From positions 182,090 through 246,089 of the forward strand of contig JAHLKC010000049.1 in NCBI GenBank assembly GCA_025449115.1: DNA of 64,000 nt, in the 5' to 3' direction. Below, in pieces: positions 46,886 through 57,363 of the stretch. The position numbers were made by a program, and so were the translations under genes. This stretch comes from Chytridium lagenaria (lineage: Eukaryota > Chytridiomycota > Chytridiomycetes > Chytridiales > Chytridiaceae). How positions within the stretch are numbered: position 1 is the stretch's first letter; every line of letters starts with the position of its first letter. The notes beneath the pieces are model-generated. The model saw only the letters and a program-made list of their open reading frames with translations, was not told the origin of the DNA and ran no database searches.

Positions 46886-48625
46886 ATGGCCGACTTTACC
46901 AAACTCCCAAAACACGCCACCATGTACCCTCCCGCCACCTTCTCCTACCCCCCACCCACCTCCGCCCTCCCCCTCATCTCCGTCTGCCTCTGGATCTCCG
47001 TCCTCATCCTACTCCCCATCCTCCCCCCCATCCTCTGTCTCACCCTCCTCATCACCCACCCCCTCCCAACCCTCCCCCTCCTCCTCGCCTACCTCACCTA
47101 CATCACCTACGACGGCTCCCCCGAATGCAAAGGCGGATGGGGTGTGATAGGTCTAGGCAAACTTTTTTACAACGCATCCATCTGGAACGCTTATCGCGAG
47201 TACTTTACCGCTCGACTCGTGAAAACCGTCGACCTGCCGATGGATCGGAATTATGTGTTTTCGTTACACCCTCATGGGGTGTATGCTTTGGGGTTCTTTG
47301 CGAACGTCACGGGGAATCCGAGGGCGTTTGGAGAGGCTTTTCCTGGGATTAAAATCACTGCGACTACTTTGCCGTTGAATTTTAGGTTGCCGGTTTGGAG
47401 AGAGTGAGTACCGTCTTTGAAACGTATCATTCTTTTGTGGGTTCTTGAAAGCCAATCGGGCAGCTTGTATGGCTAGTTGCATTTTTCTTTGACATTACGG
47501 CCCGGAAAAGCTGGAATTTTTCTTGATATAGAGCCTTGGAGGACCAGGGATTTTCAGTCGTATACAGACTTGGAGGAGCTGGAACTTTCTTTGACAAATT
47601 TCATTAGTATACAGCCTTGGAGGAGCTGATCATTGGTATACAGCCTTGGAGGAGCTGGAACTTTCATATGTGCTATACAAAATCACTATTTAAGCCTCCC
47701 CACCACCAAAGGCCATTGCAAAACCTTACGAACACCCTTTTATACCTTCCCCGCTTTCTATCGCTAAACGACTCACTCACCCACACTAGATTTCTTTTAT
47801 CTCTAGGAATGGTTTCCTGTGACCGTAAAGCCCTTGAACGCGTCCTCCTCCCCAAAAAGGCACCGAATTCGAGTGGAAATGCCTTGATTATTGTCACGGG
47901 GGGTGGGGAAGAGTATCTTTATATGACACCCAAAACTATGGATTTGGTGCTTACGAAACGGAAAGGGTTTGTGAAGCTTGCTTTGACGACGGGGTGAGGC
48001 GTTTTTTTTTTTTTTTTTTTTGATTCTTTTAGTGTTGCGGGACGTTGCGTGGGGAGGTTTTTTTTAATGAAGATTTTTTTTTTTTTTTTTTTTTTTAGAG
48101 CTTCCCTCGTTCCTATTATTACGTTTGGGGAGAATGATGTGTTTACGAGGATTGAGACGCCGCTTGTGAAAAGGTTGACGGCGTTCACGCAGTGGGCGGC
48201 GCATTTTGCGTTTCCGGCTTTTTCGGGACGGTTTGGGTTGATTGTGCGAGGAGGGTGCCTTTGACTACTGTTGGTGAGTGGGCTTTTTTTTTTTCAAATG
48301 GTTTGTGTATTGCATGCTTATGAGGCTCTTTTTTTTTTAGTGGAGCACCTATTTTTGTGACAAAGGTTGAACACCCTACGGAACAGCAGGTGAATGACCT
48401 ACATGCAGAGTAAGTTTTTTTACGAAATCCACCACTCTTTTTTTTTTTTTTTTTTTTTTCTGTCGCTCGAATATACCGATTTATCTATCTTCTTTTCGCG
48501 CTCTTACCCACTTTTTTATCTTTTGGTTTTGGTCTAGGTACGTGAAAAGCTTGGAGAAACTCTATGACGAATACAAGGATATTTTCTTTACCGATCGAAT
48601 CAGGGATATGCGATTTGTGAAGTGA
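46886..48625 (+). CDS. DGA1: Diacylglycerol O-acyltransferase 2 (DGAT2 family)
   Basis: Makes triacylglycerol from diacylglycerol and acyl-CoA at ER and lipid droplets. The start MADFTKLPKHATMYPPATFS precedes two adjacent hydrophobic stretches (VCLWISVLILLPILPPILCL, then PTLPLLLAYLTYITYDG), the usual hairpin anchor. Catalytic blocks: YFTARLVKTVDLPMDRNYVF, then SLHPHGVYALG with the essential HPHG, ITATTLPLNFRLPVWRE, FLLSLGMVSCDRKALERV, ALIIVTGGGEEYLYMTPKT (the GGxxE block), KRKGFVKLALTTGASLVPII, TFGENDVFTRIETPLVKR and FGLIVRGG. The tail VNDLHAEYVKSLEKLYDEYK ends DRIRDMRFVK (TGA 48623-48625). The second intron (about 47405-47788) is unusually long for this locus and carries a minisatellite. Other introns contain long T runs. 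A frame change near 48265 follows GG. Confidence 0.88.
47527..47665. repeat. Degenerate minisatellite inside DGAT2 intron
   Basis: Four imperfect copies of a unit built round tatacagccttggaggagct, about 22-45 bp apart, some followed by ggaactttc. The last two copies share the 20 bases exactly; the first two differ by a few bases. Confidence 0.75.
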
Positions 48626-49369
48626 ATACCCATTTCCCAACATTGGCTTTCCTTTCTGTTCGCCCCAGTTTTTCAGGGCGGATGTCATTTCCTTTCCGTC
48701 GCCCATTAAAAGCGGATATCATTTATCCAACATTTATCCATTTTTTTTATCATCCATTTGTTTTATTGTGGCTGCGTTTTTGTTTTTTTTCCCCCAAGAA
48801 ATAGTGGTGTTTTTTTCTGTTTATGAATCTTTTTTTGAGAATGTATGTATCATATCATATGAGGTTTTTTGTGTTGTCGTTGAAGCATGTTGGTGGTTAT
48901 TAGGGTAAAATGAGAATTCACACCAGTGGAACGATAAAAAGGTATTTTTGGTTTAAAAATCCACAGGAGAACCTTGGTCGTGTATCGAAAAAAGAAGCGT
49001 AACGCTTAGTACACCCGAAACTATTTTTTTTTTTTTGTAAGAGTCCGCTGAAATGGCATACTCTTTGTTTGTCGTGTTTTTTAACGTTACTTAGAGTGAA
49101 AAAGTGGTTTTCGTGTTGATGAATGGAGATGATGATGAAATGAGGACAGAGGATATGGAGAGAAAGAGGGAACGGAAAGGGTACAGAAAGAGAAGGGCAT
49201 TTACGAAAACAAAGACATTGACGAGGAGTGATGGTTTAATACACACACAAAACACAACAAAGAACAACAAAAAACACACATTGAAAAATACCAAAACAGT
49301 AAAACCATTTTTGTACTATACAAAAGTCGTTGACGGAGAACAGATGGAGAGGGGGGGATACATCCTTTT
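48626..49369. other. Intergenic between convergent DGAT2 and Nudix genes
   Basis: T-rich run of poly-T tracts (48740-48800), an A/T-rich middle and a purine-rich stretch (49130-49210). No supported gene. Confidence 0.4.
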
Positions 49370-50207
49370 TTATTGCTTTAAAGAAGTGGAAGCGGTCTCT
49401 CCGGGTTTGCTTTGGATCCTCGTCAATAACATAAAGCCTCGTTGTTCACCTTCCTTTTTAAACCACTTTCTAAAGTCATCGACGATATGGACATGATCAA
49501 ACGCAAGAGGGAAATCTGGAGTCCCAATATCATCCAAACTGATCCACTTGGCGGCCTGAAATGACATGACATGAAAAGATGTTAAAAAACAACAACAACA
49601 AATAAAAAGGAAGAGAAAGAGAATTACCATGGCGTCATCTGGATCCTGCGCAATGGGGTAATGAAGCGGCATCCAATTTCAATGCATAGGCAATGGTGAT
49701 GATGTGTTGCCGGGGATCACGGTCTCCTGATCCACGGACGGTGATGAGATGAATGTTGTCGAGCCTGGGAGTTGAACTAGTTTTGTCTCTTCTTCGAGTT
49801 CGCGTGGGGCTGCGTGGAGAGGGTCTTCACCGTATTCGATGAAACCGCCTTTTGATGGTGATGAGAGGGATGGGTGGGTAGAAAAGTAAGATGAGTGTGG
49901 AGTGTGAGAGATGGGAGAGTTGGGGTAGAAAGTCATGAGTGTTGTATCTCTCCTTGATACTCATTATACACTCGTACCCCAATATACTAATGCACGAGTC
50001 ATACTACTACTAACCAGGTAAAGCCCAATACCCTTTGAAAGGGTTTCTCCCACGTTGAATGACGAGAAGCTCATAGACACTTGTCTTTGTGTTCTTTCTG
50101 ACGGCAAGGGCATCGACGGTGGTGCAGGGTTTCTTGTAGACCTTTTCCTCGACGTCGACATTGTTCCTGTTGGCAATAGCCTCTGAGGATGGGATGGTGG
50201 TGGACAT
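49370..50207 (-). CDS. Nudix hydrolase (ADP-ribose/nucleotide-sugar type)
   Basis: Hydrolyses nucleoside diphosphates linked to another group; exact substrate unknown. The start MSTTIPSSEAIANRNNVDVE (ATG 50205-50207) leads VDALAVRKNTKTSVYELLVI then QRGRNPFKGYWALPG, the usual strand pair before the Nudix box. After an intron the box is GGFIEYGEDPLHAAPRELEE then ETKL, matching GX5EX7REUXEEXGU except that the G near the end is K. Then DPRQHIITIAYAL (typical of the bacterial-like ADP-ribose pyrophosphatase group), DDAMAAKWISLDDIG, PLAFDHVHIVDDFRKWF and the tail ending ETASTSLKQ (TAA 49370-49372). The frame changes near 49660-49730. Head-to-head with MAD3; its 5' side carries a TAG/TGG-rich simple repeat. 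Confidence 0.8.
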
Positions 50208-50222
50208 TGTGCTTGTGTGTAT

Positions 50223-50330
50223 GGTAGTAGTAGTAGTTGTAGTGGTAGTGTGGTTGTAGTGGTAGTGTAAGTGGTGGTAGTGTAGTGCTAGTGTAGTAGT
50301 AGTGCTAGTGTAGTAGTGCTAGTGTAATAA
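50223..50330. repeat. TAG/TGG-type simple repeat in Nudix promoter
   Basis: About 108 bp of imperfect trinucleotide repeats (gtagtagtagt, gtggtagtgt, gtgctagtgtagtagt) immediately upstream of the Nudix start. It is strongly strand-asymmetric: almost no C on the plus strand. Confidence 0.8.
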
Positions 50331-50358
50331 GCGTAGTCTATAGTGATGAATGATCAAC

Positions 50359-50377
50359 TCTTGCGTCACATTGGTGT
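50359..50377 (+). promoter_or_regulatory. 19-bp motif shared with the GNAT promoter (copy 1)
   Basis: TCTTGCGTCACATTGGTGT, identical to the reverse complement of 55194-55212. It combines TTGCGTCA (a bZIP-type half-site pair) with an inverted CCAAT box. It lies about 38 bp before the MAD3 start proposed here. Confidence 0.55.
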
Positions 50378-50414
50378 GGGTGAATTCACTCTTTCTGTTC
50401 ATTATATACCCACT

Positions 50415-53202
50415 ATGAATAAAATTTGTTAGTACCAGGATAAAAATTCGTCGTCCGCTACTGTCCGAAAGCTGATACTAAAATTGCAGCAGAGTGAAGT
50501 GAACGACGCCGTCCTCCTCGAATCCTTTGAGCACGCCAAAGAGAAACATCCAACCTCTCGCCAAAGGAAGATCCGCAAAAACCCTCGCCGCCATCTACGG
50601 AGATGGGAGTACATCCTCAACCAAGAAAGAAGGAGACTTGAATTCGAAGGCGCAGCTACGGGAAGCCGAGGATGAACGCATCAGACTAGAGAAGGAGATT
50701 GCTCGAATCAACATGGATGCCGACGATCCGTTAGATCCGTATCATCGGTTGTTGCTATGGTATCAATCGCATCAATCCATCGGGACATGCAGAGTACTTT
50801 AAGATTTTGGAAAAGGCGGCTAGAGGGTTTCGAAAGGATGCGAGATACAAGAATGATTTACGTTATGTTCGGATATGGTTGGATGTAGCTTGCGAAAAAT
50901 CAGAATGGGGATGACGTGTTTAAGTATTTGGCCGTCAATGAGATTGGACAGATGGCGGCTGTTTATTATGAAGAGTATGCTGCTTATTTGGAAGTGAACA
51001 GAAGGTGTGTGAGTTGATGCGATGGCTGAACGTTAATGGTTATTATAGGTTTAAGGATTCGGATGAAACTTATCGACTGGGCATTAACCGAAATGCCTTA
51101 CCTTTGGAAAGACTCAAGAGGAAATACGCGGCTTTCATTCAACGCTGGGATGCAGAGAAACAAAGAGCTTTAGAAGATGGAGAAGATGTGATGGATGAAA
51201 GCAAAGTCGTCAGACCAGTTCTAGGTGGTGATAAATCAAAACCTTCTTCGCGTGCAACCACATCCATCCGAGCCCAGCCATCGACCAAAAGCCAACCTGT
51301 AAAAAAGACCACGGGCAGCACCTCCTCAAACGCTAAATTAATCATTTTTCAAGATCCTGAACCTCCTCTTAAAACCTTACCGGCTTCGATTGGCTCGGCA
51401 ACTCTTGTGTCTACGGTTCGACCTGAACTTGAGATTGAGAGGAGCAGGAGAAAAGAGAATGAGGTGTTGGCGGAACCTTGGCGTGCTACTACTATCGCTC
51501 AGGCTGGTACTGTGAAGGCAGTTACTGGGAAGCTTGAAGTCTTTTTGTGATGAGGTTTGAGGATTTTGAGGTTTGGATTGGATGTAATATTTTTTTTTTT
51601 CGTTAAGGATGTCTTTGTTCAGAGAGGTGCTGAGAAGCATGCTACTGGAAATGTTTTGGTACCCAAGCGCGTCTTTGAAGGTGACTACAGCTTTTTTCTT
51701 CCTTCTTTTAAACAGTTATAGATGGGAAGTCACATTTGGACGCACTTTTAAGTGACGAGCCTACCGCACTTGAAACAGCTGTAAAGTCTGGTAATGCGGC
51801 GCGTGAAGGGATGCCAAAGGAAAGCACGAGGTCACTTTCTGGAAACGTTAAAGTTGAGAACGTGGCACCTGTTGCAGCTAAACCTCTGATTGTTGAGCGA
51901 TTCGTCTGGGACATTAATGTCATTTTGAAGGATGGGGAAGAATTCTCGTTTGAAGAAATTCGGTCTCAATCGGAAACGTACAAGTTTTCATTGAACATGA
52001 TGGCGGAGGCTGAGAACGAAACAACTCCAGATCAAACTGGAAAACCGGCCGAGCTCAGTGTTTTGAAGGATCAAGCTGTAAAACCGGCCGAGCTCAGTGT
52101 TTTGAAGGATCAAGCTGTAAAACCGGCCGAGCTCAGTGTTTTTGAAGGATCAAGCTGGAAAACCGGCCGAGCTCAGTGTTTTGAAGGATCAAGCTGTAAA
52201 ACCGGCCGAGCTCAGTGTTTTGAAGGATCAAGCTGTAAACCGGCCCGAGCTCAGTGTTTTGAAGGAAGCGCCAAAACTTCGGCCTATTTTAAAGACCATC
52301 TCTAGAACCGTGGAAGAAGCTTTGGTTACGATTCCTACACCTCGGGTTATGACGGTGGTGGATGATGACGACAGTGATGATGACGCTGTTGGTGGATTGG
52401 AGGTCTCGTCGAAGCGGATCACTTTGGTAGAACCATTGTTCCGGTCAAGGCTACCGGGTTTGTAGCCAAAAACGCGGGACTTCCTTCTCCAACCATCAAC
52501 ACTAAAGCTGCGTTGGCTGATATTTTTGAAATGTTCAACGCACCTCTTCAAGAAGAATCCAAGGCAGCTGATAGTCACATGGGGTGGTTTGAAGTGGTCA
52601 ATGAAGAGGAGACGGTGTCGTCTAAAGTCTTTAAAATGCAAAGCGTTGGGAAACTTGGAGTGTTTTGTGATGAAGATGAAAGTGGAAATGTACCTACAGA
52701 GTTGAGCTTGAAAGCGGAGAGAAATACGACGGATCCTCCAAAACTACCCGCAAGCGACCCTTTTGGAGGAGATCGCTCTTTTGATCGGATGAATCAAAGT
52801 TTTGAAAGGAGACATGCGGAAAGGGAAAGCACGCCAGTGCTTGATCCTGAAAGTCCTTTCTTGCAAACTCATGAAAATGACGATTCTCAAGATGAAGATT
52901 ACCCTGAGGACCAGAGGACATCATCTAGACCAAGTTTTGGAAGGGGGGGTTTTAGGCAGATGTTTAAAGATGCCATGACACCTATCACCGAAGTTTCCTT
53001 TGAAGGCGATAGAACTATCGCAGGGCTCAGCACGATTGGAGCCTCTACCTTTCGCTATGGCGGGCTATCTACGGTTTCCAGTACAAGAGGGCGGGATTCT
53101 CTTGATATGACGAATTTCACGTTTGGCTTTAATACTAGTCTTGATACCATCAGCTCTATCAGTGCCACTGGAAGTCAAAGTGATTTGTCACCTGGTGTAT
53201 GA
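50415..53202 (+). CDS. MAD3: Spindle checkpoint protein MAD3/BUBR1-like
   Basis: Subunit of the mitotic checkpoint complex that inhibits APC/C-Cdc20. The N-terminal KEN box is readable as FEHAKEN then IQPLAKGRSAKTLAAIYGDG once one A is dropped from an AAA run (about 50542). The TPR-type Mad3/BUB1 region follows: DDPLDPYHRLLLWYQSHQS, EYFKILEKAARGFRKDARYK then NDLRYVRIWLDVA, and VFKYLAVNEIGQMAAVYYEE. A second KEN (RSRRKENEVLAEPWR), FDLEVF-like patches (KLIIFQDPE, GKLEVFCDE) and a Bub3-binding GLEBS-like stretch (EFSFEEIRSQSETYKF, about 51942-51990) come next. Then six 13-residue repeats and an acidic, Ser-rich C-terminus ending QSDLSPGV. There is no kinase domain, so it is MAD3 rather than BUB1. 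The exact ATG is uncertain. Confidence 0.85.
52042..52274 (+). repeat. Six near-identical 39-bp repeats in MAD3 (13 residues each)
   Basis: Units start at about 52042, 52081, 52120, 52160, 52199 and 52237 and encode KPAELSVLKDQAV. Copy 4 is offset by one extra T and copy 6 by a lost A plus an added C, so the reading frame leaves and then returns. Confidence 0.88.
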
Positions 53203-53967
53203 ATAATATAAGTCTGGTAGCGACTTTCAGTGAAAATCCATTGTTGCTGCTGGGTTATGGCGCAAGGTGATATTGGGTTCTGCTTCAAGTTTTTCCGAGT
53301 TGAGGGATGAGCAACGAGTTGAGATATCTTTTCTTTCTGATTGATAGCAAGACTAAAGCTGGCCGTATAAAGGAATTCTATTTGTATTTACACTTTGTTT
53401 TTAAATGTTTACCATTGGTATAAAAACACGCATTGTGAGCATGAATACATGGTTATCAGGTGCTGTATTTTGGAGCAGAAGGATCTGTCTGTTGGAGGGG
53501 CTTCACGAAACATTGCCATATTTTATTCACGGGATTCTAATTTTTAAAAGCTTGAATGCGGTTGAGCTGTGAATGGTGGATTCTTGCATCGCGATTGGAG
53601 TACCCCCGAATCATACCTTGTAAGCGCGTATAATTTAGGAGAGAGATTTTGACTGGTAAGGATTGGTCGCAACAGAAGGAAAAGAAGGTCTTCTCGCTGC
53701 GAACTTTCATCTAATTTTTTCATTTGGCCATTTTTTCCCCTCATCAAAACGTCATAACTGTTGCTCGCACTCAGCCCCTCTGCTTTCTTACTCTCTTCCC
53801 TCCCCACCCGTCCCTCATCTGTTGCTATCATACCCACCCCCCCTTCCTTGTTGACTGTGGCACTCATCCGTCTCCCATTTTCTTATAAAAAGACATTTGC
53901 ATCCCCAGCATTCCCTTTTCATCATCCAACTCAACGGTCGAAAGTATTTCATCAGCACATATCCGAT
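53203..53967. other. Intergenic, MAD3 3' region and SEC14 promoter
   Basis: No supported gene. It becomes C-rich (pyrimidine-rich on the plus strand) from about 53760 up to the SEC14 start, resembling a pyrimidine-rich leader. Confidence 0.4.
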
Positions 53968-54830
53968 ATGTCGAACCACAGTCTCGCAGTCATGGACAAG
54001 GAGAAGGCGTTGGAGGAATTCCGAAGAGAGTTGGAAGCCGATGGATTCTACAACAGCGAAGTTCACGATGACTACCTTCTCGCTCGGTTCCTTCGCGCTC
54101 GCAAGTACGATATCCCAAGAGCAAAGCCATGTTTGAAACTTGCGAAAAGTGGAGAGCAGAGTTTAATGTGGAGGATGTCGTCGCGAGTTTTGGTTTCCCT
54201 GAGGCAGCTGATGTCCGCGTTCTCTACCCTCGCTTTTACCATAAAACCGACAAGAGGGGTCGCCCTGTCTACTTTGAGCTTCTCGGTTCCCTTGACGTGA
54301 AAAAGCTGTGGGCCGTCACAACTCCAGAGAGGATGATCATCTACGCTTAGGGGACTATGAGAAGCTCCTCCGTTACCGTTTCCCGGCCGCCTCCATTAAG
54401 GCTGACGCTCATATTGAACAAGGTTTGCACCATTCTCGACCTTTAAAGGTGTGAGTTTGAGTCAATTCAACTCTGTCAGGAAGATTGTAGCTCAAGTCAC
54501 CTCCATTGCGCAAAACTATTACCCCGAGACCCTTGGAAGGATGTTTATCATCAACGCCCGCGCTTTTCACCACAGTTTGGTCTATCGTTAAACCCATGCT
54601 TGATGAGGCTACGGTGAAAAAGATCTCGGTGCTTGGATCCAATTACCAGAAGGCCCTTCTCGAGGATATCGATTGCCGAGAATTTACCCGTTGCTTGGGG
54701 TGGGGCCTGTAACAGCTGTATGGGGGGTTGTGAGCATTCTGACCCTGGACCGTGGAACGATGGGTCTGTTCCCGGTTACCCCAATGAGCTTTGGGAGAAC
54801 ATGAAGTTTAGGGATGTTAAGAGTGTTTAG
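53968..54830 (+). CDS. SEC14: SEC14-type phosphatidylinositol/phosphatidylcholine transfer protein (CRAL-TRIO)
   Basis: Exchanges PI and PC and tunes Golgi lipid signalling. The start is MSNHSLAVMDKEKALEEFRR (ATG 53968). The CRAL-TRIO N-domain reads VHDDYLLARFLRARKYDIPR, MFETCEKWRAEFNV and DVRVLYPRFYHKTDKRGRPV then YFELLGSLDVKKL. The lipid-binding domain reads DLKGVSLSQFNSVRKIVAQV, AQNYYPETLGRMFIIN (the NYYPExLGxxxIINAP core), FTTVWSIVKPMLDEATVKKI, SVLGSNYQKALLEDID and NLPVAWGGAC (LPxxxGG). It ends NELWENMKFRDVKSV. Two frame changes (about 54127 and 54350) and one near 54580 are needed. Length of about 290 aa matches yeast Sec14p (304). Confidence 0.9.
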
Positions 54831-55193
54831 GACAATCGCGTATTCTTCCTCCCGCCATCTCAATGTCTTTGTTCGTGTTTTGTTTATATCAACAACATTT
54901 GCTTTTTCGTTTGGCTGTTGCGAGCGATTTCTGTGTTTTTCACCGCATCTTTTTTTCTATTTCAACGTGGTGTTTCTCGTCAGCTGTTGGCGCGTTATTG
55001 TTCTCTTATATACCTTTGTTTAGTTCCTTTTCTTTCTTGGAACGCAAACGATCGAATAAATACATCAAAACTGCCCCTTTTATTATTTGTCAATGACGTT
55101 GTGTACAGGACGATGTGCTTTCTGTTAAACTTTTTGCCTCTGCCCCCTACCCGTTCTTTGCAGTTTGGTCCCAATCACCCATAACTCGACCAA

Positions 55194-55212
55194 ACACCAA
55201 TGTGACGCAAGA
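55194..55212 (-). promoter_or_regulatory. 19-bp motif shared with the MAD3 promoter (copy 2, inverted)
   Basis: ACACCAATGTGACGCAAGA on the plus strand, the exact reverse complement of 50359-50377. It contains a CCAAT box and TGACGCAA. It ends about 33 bp before the GNAT start. Confidence 0.55.
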
Positions 55213-55245
55213 TTCAGTATTTGAGTCGAAAACTACTCCACAGCC

Positions 55246-56772
55246 ATGACCATCGACAACAACATCATTGTGCGAGCAGCAATGGAAGCCGACATCCCGC
55301 CATCATGGAGATACAAAACTACGAGATCCTCCACAACACCGCCTTTGCAGATTACGCTGCCAAGACGTTGGAGGATAGATTACAATGGTTCAAGACGTCA
55401 TCCAGTGATCCAGGAAACCGTTGCTCACGGTGACCACAGCAGATGGAGTGGTGGTAAGTTGATGTGTTGAATCGTTAAGCATGGGTTTGATGTTTTGGAC
55501 GGGTTTTGATGTATAGATTGGAAGTTGTGGGTTGCGGTCGTTTATCCCACTTTTGGCGTTTGAGAGGTTGGAATATGTTCTTTGATCGCTTGTTCTGACT
55601 AGATGATTTTTAGGACGGTGGAGATTGGGATCGCCATACACAGAGACTACCACCGAAAAGGGGTTGGTCGTAAAACCGTCAAGCACTTGATTGAATTAGC
55701 AAAGAACCTTGGATACGACCACATGATCGGTAAAGTTCGCAATATACCCTTCTAAATCTAAAATGTCGCGATCTCACTCCTAAACTTGCTCACCTTTTTA
55801 CCATGACCAGCATCCATCTGTGCCGAAAACACGTCAAGCATTGGACTGTTTACCAGCCTCGGATTCATAAAGATGGTGTTTTAGAAGGCATCATGCACAA
55901 ATTTGACCGTGACTTGGATGATGTGTACATGCAGATGCCGCTTCAAGATGGTGGGACGATCAAGACAGAGTTGGAGATTCCAAAGTTTGCAATGGATTCC
56001 AAGTTGAATGTGGACGCTCCTGGGTATGATGTGAGAGATGCTGGTGAGCAGGATTTTGCGAGTGTGATTGAGATTTATAATTGGGAGATATTGAATGGAA
56101 CGCTTACTGGGGATGTGGAGGCGAAGAATGTGGAGCAGGCTGTACCGTTTTGCGGTATTGTAAAGCTGAAGAAAAGAATCCGTTGGTTGTAGCGATTGCA
56201 GAGGATGGGACAGTGGTACGTTATGTTTGCAGTTGATAAAGACAATGTCTTTGCTTTGTACAATGACAAGCTCATCACGTTTATACATGTTTGTTTTTTT
56301 TAGGCTGGGTACGGCATGCTTCCTGTTCACGTTCCGCGAGAAGGATTCTTCCGGTAAGCCGTCTTTTTAAGTTTTTGGTATAGTATTCTTTAAAAAAAAT
56401 CTCTTTCCATAAACACTGACTTGTAAATGTTTTTCAACAGCACCCGAGAAATCTCTTTTTTCATTCATCACCAGCACAAGCACACCAACGTTGGTTATAT
56501 GCTCGTCAACGAACTCATTCAACGCGCAAAGTCCTATGGGTTCCGCGATCTCCTTTGTGAGTAGTTGGCTTTTGTTACGTGACTGATGGATTGAATGGAT
56601 TGAATGTATTAATGATAATAATTTGTTGAAAGGTATGCCAGAGGCTTCCAATAGTCAGCATCTAGAGATATTGCAGAGGATAGGGTTTCAAGTGCAAGGG
56701 TTTGTGAGTGGAGTTGGGACCAAGCTTGGGCATGACCTTGACATTGTTTACCTGCAATTGAGGATGTGGTGA
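55246..56772 (+). CDS. Double GNAT-domain N-acetyltransferase (phosphinothricin-acetyltransferase-like)
   Basis: GNAT enzymes move acetyl from acetyl-CoA to amines. The start is MTIDNNIIVRAAMEADIP. Domain 1 reads AIMEIQNYEILHNTAFAD then LEDRLQWF (the bacterial PAT/MnaT opening with YNxxVxxTxxxF-like pattern), then VEIGIAIHRDYHRKGVGRKT (motif A, acetyl-CoA loop) then VKHLIELAKNLGYDHMIASI then FTSLGFIKMGVL. Domain 2 repeats the design: VRDAGEQDFASVIEIYNWEI, LNGTLTGDVEA, NPLVVAIAEDGTVAGYGML, ISFFIHHQHKHTNVGYMLVN then ELIQRAKSYGFRDLLCMPEA, then ILQRIGFQVQGFVSGVG then LGHDLDIVYLQLRMW. Domain 2's CoA loop is HKHTNVGY rather than Q/RxxGxG/A, so it may be weakened or inactive. Frame changes near 55310, 55430 and 56150. 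Confidence 0.75.
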
Positions 56773-57363
56773 TGATTGAGAAATAAGAATAATAAGAAGA
56801 ACACGAATCTATTAATTATTTAACTAATAAATAAAATCAATCATACATAGATACACATACACACATATATACACCGATATAACTCCACATATAATATTTA
56901 ATATATATTAGATATAAATACACAGTATTAGTTGCTGTAAATATATATAATACATATAATATTTTATTCATAAAGTTTATATTAATTATGATTATTAGTT
57001 GTCATGTCACGTGTGTGTGTGATTTAATATGAATATTGAATAAAGTGTAACCAATCAATTAATTAATGAATAAATAAAATATTATTTATTCAAACCAAAT
57101 ACATCATCCCCTTTTCGTCCCACGTTCTACGTGATTGTCCCTATCGCCTTTAACTCCATCACATTTGGTCTCCTCCATGGGACCGTGGACGACATTTGAA
57201 TATGTGGTGAATGTAGTTTTTGTTTATTTTTAATGAAACGTGGGTTGAGTGAGTCTGATAGTATATCGTTGTCTATTACTTTATTTTCCTAAAGCTGTAT
57301 AAATATATTCGAGTGATCCAAGAACCCCCCGAAACTCCTGAACATACATATGCCTTTCTTTTT
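56773..57363. other. AT-rich intergenic block
   Basis: From about 56790 to 57100 the sequence is almost pure A/T with TATATA, TTAATTAA and ATAAATA strings. It holds no gene. The remainder is ordinary intergenic DNA. This marks a compositional change to the accessory-looking right end. Confidence 0.6.

Noticed and set aside
462..56772. Programmed ribosomal frameshifting as the cause of the many frame changes
   Set aside because: The breaks are scattered over unrelated genes, go in both directions and lack a shared slippery site. Sequencing error is simpler.
23644..56772. A lipid-metabolism gene cluster (DHCR24, PNS1, GLTP, DGAT2, SEC14)
   Set aside because: The genes are spread over 30 kb among unrelated ones, on both strands and without shared motifs. 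Coincidence is enough.
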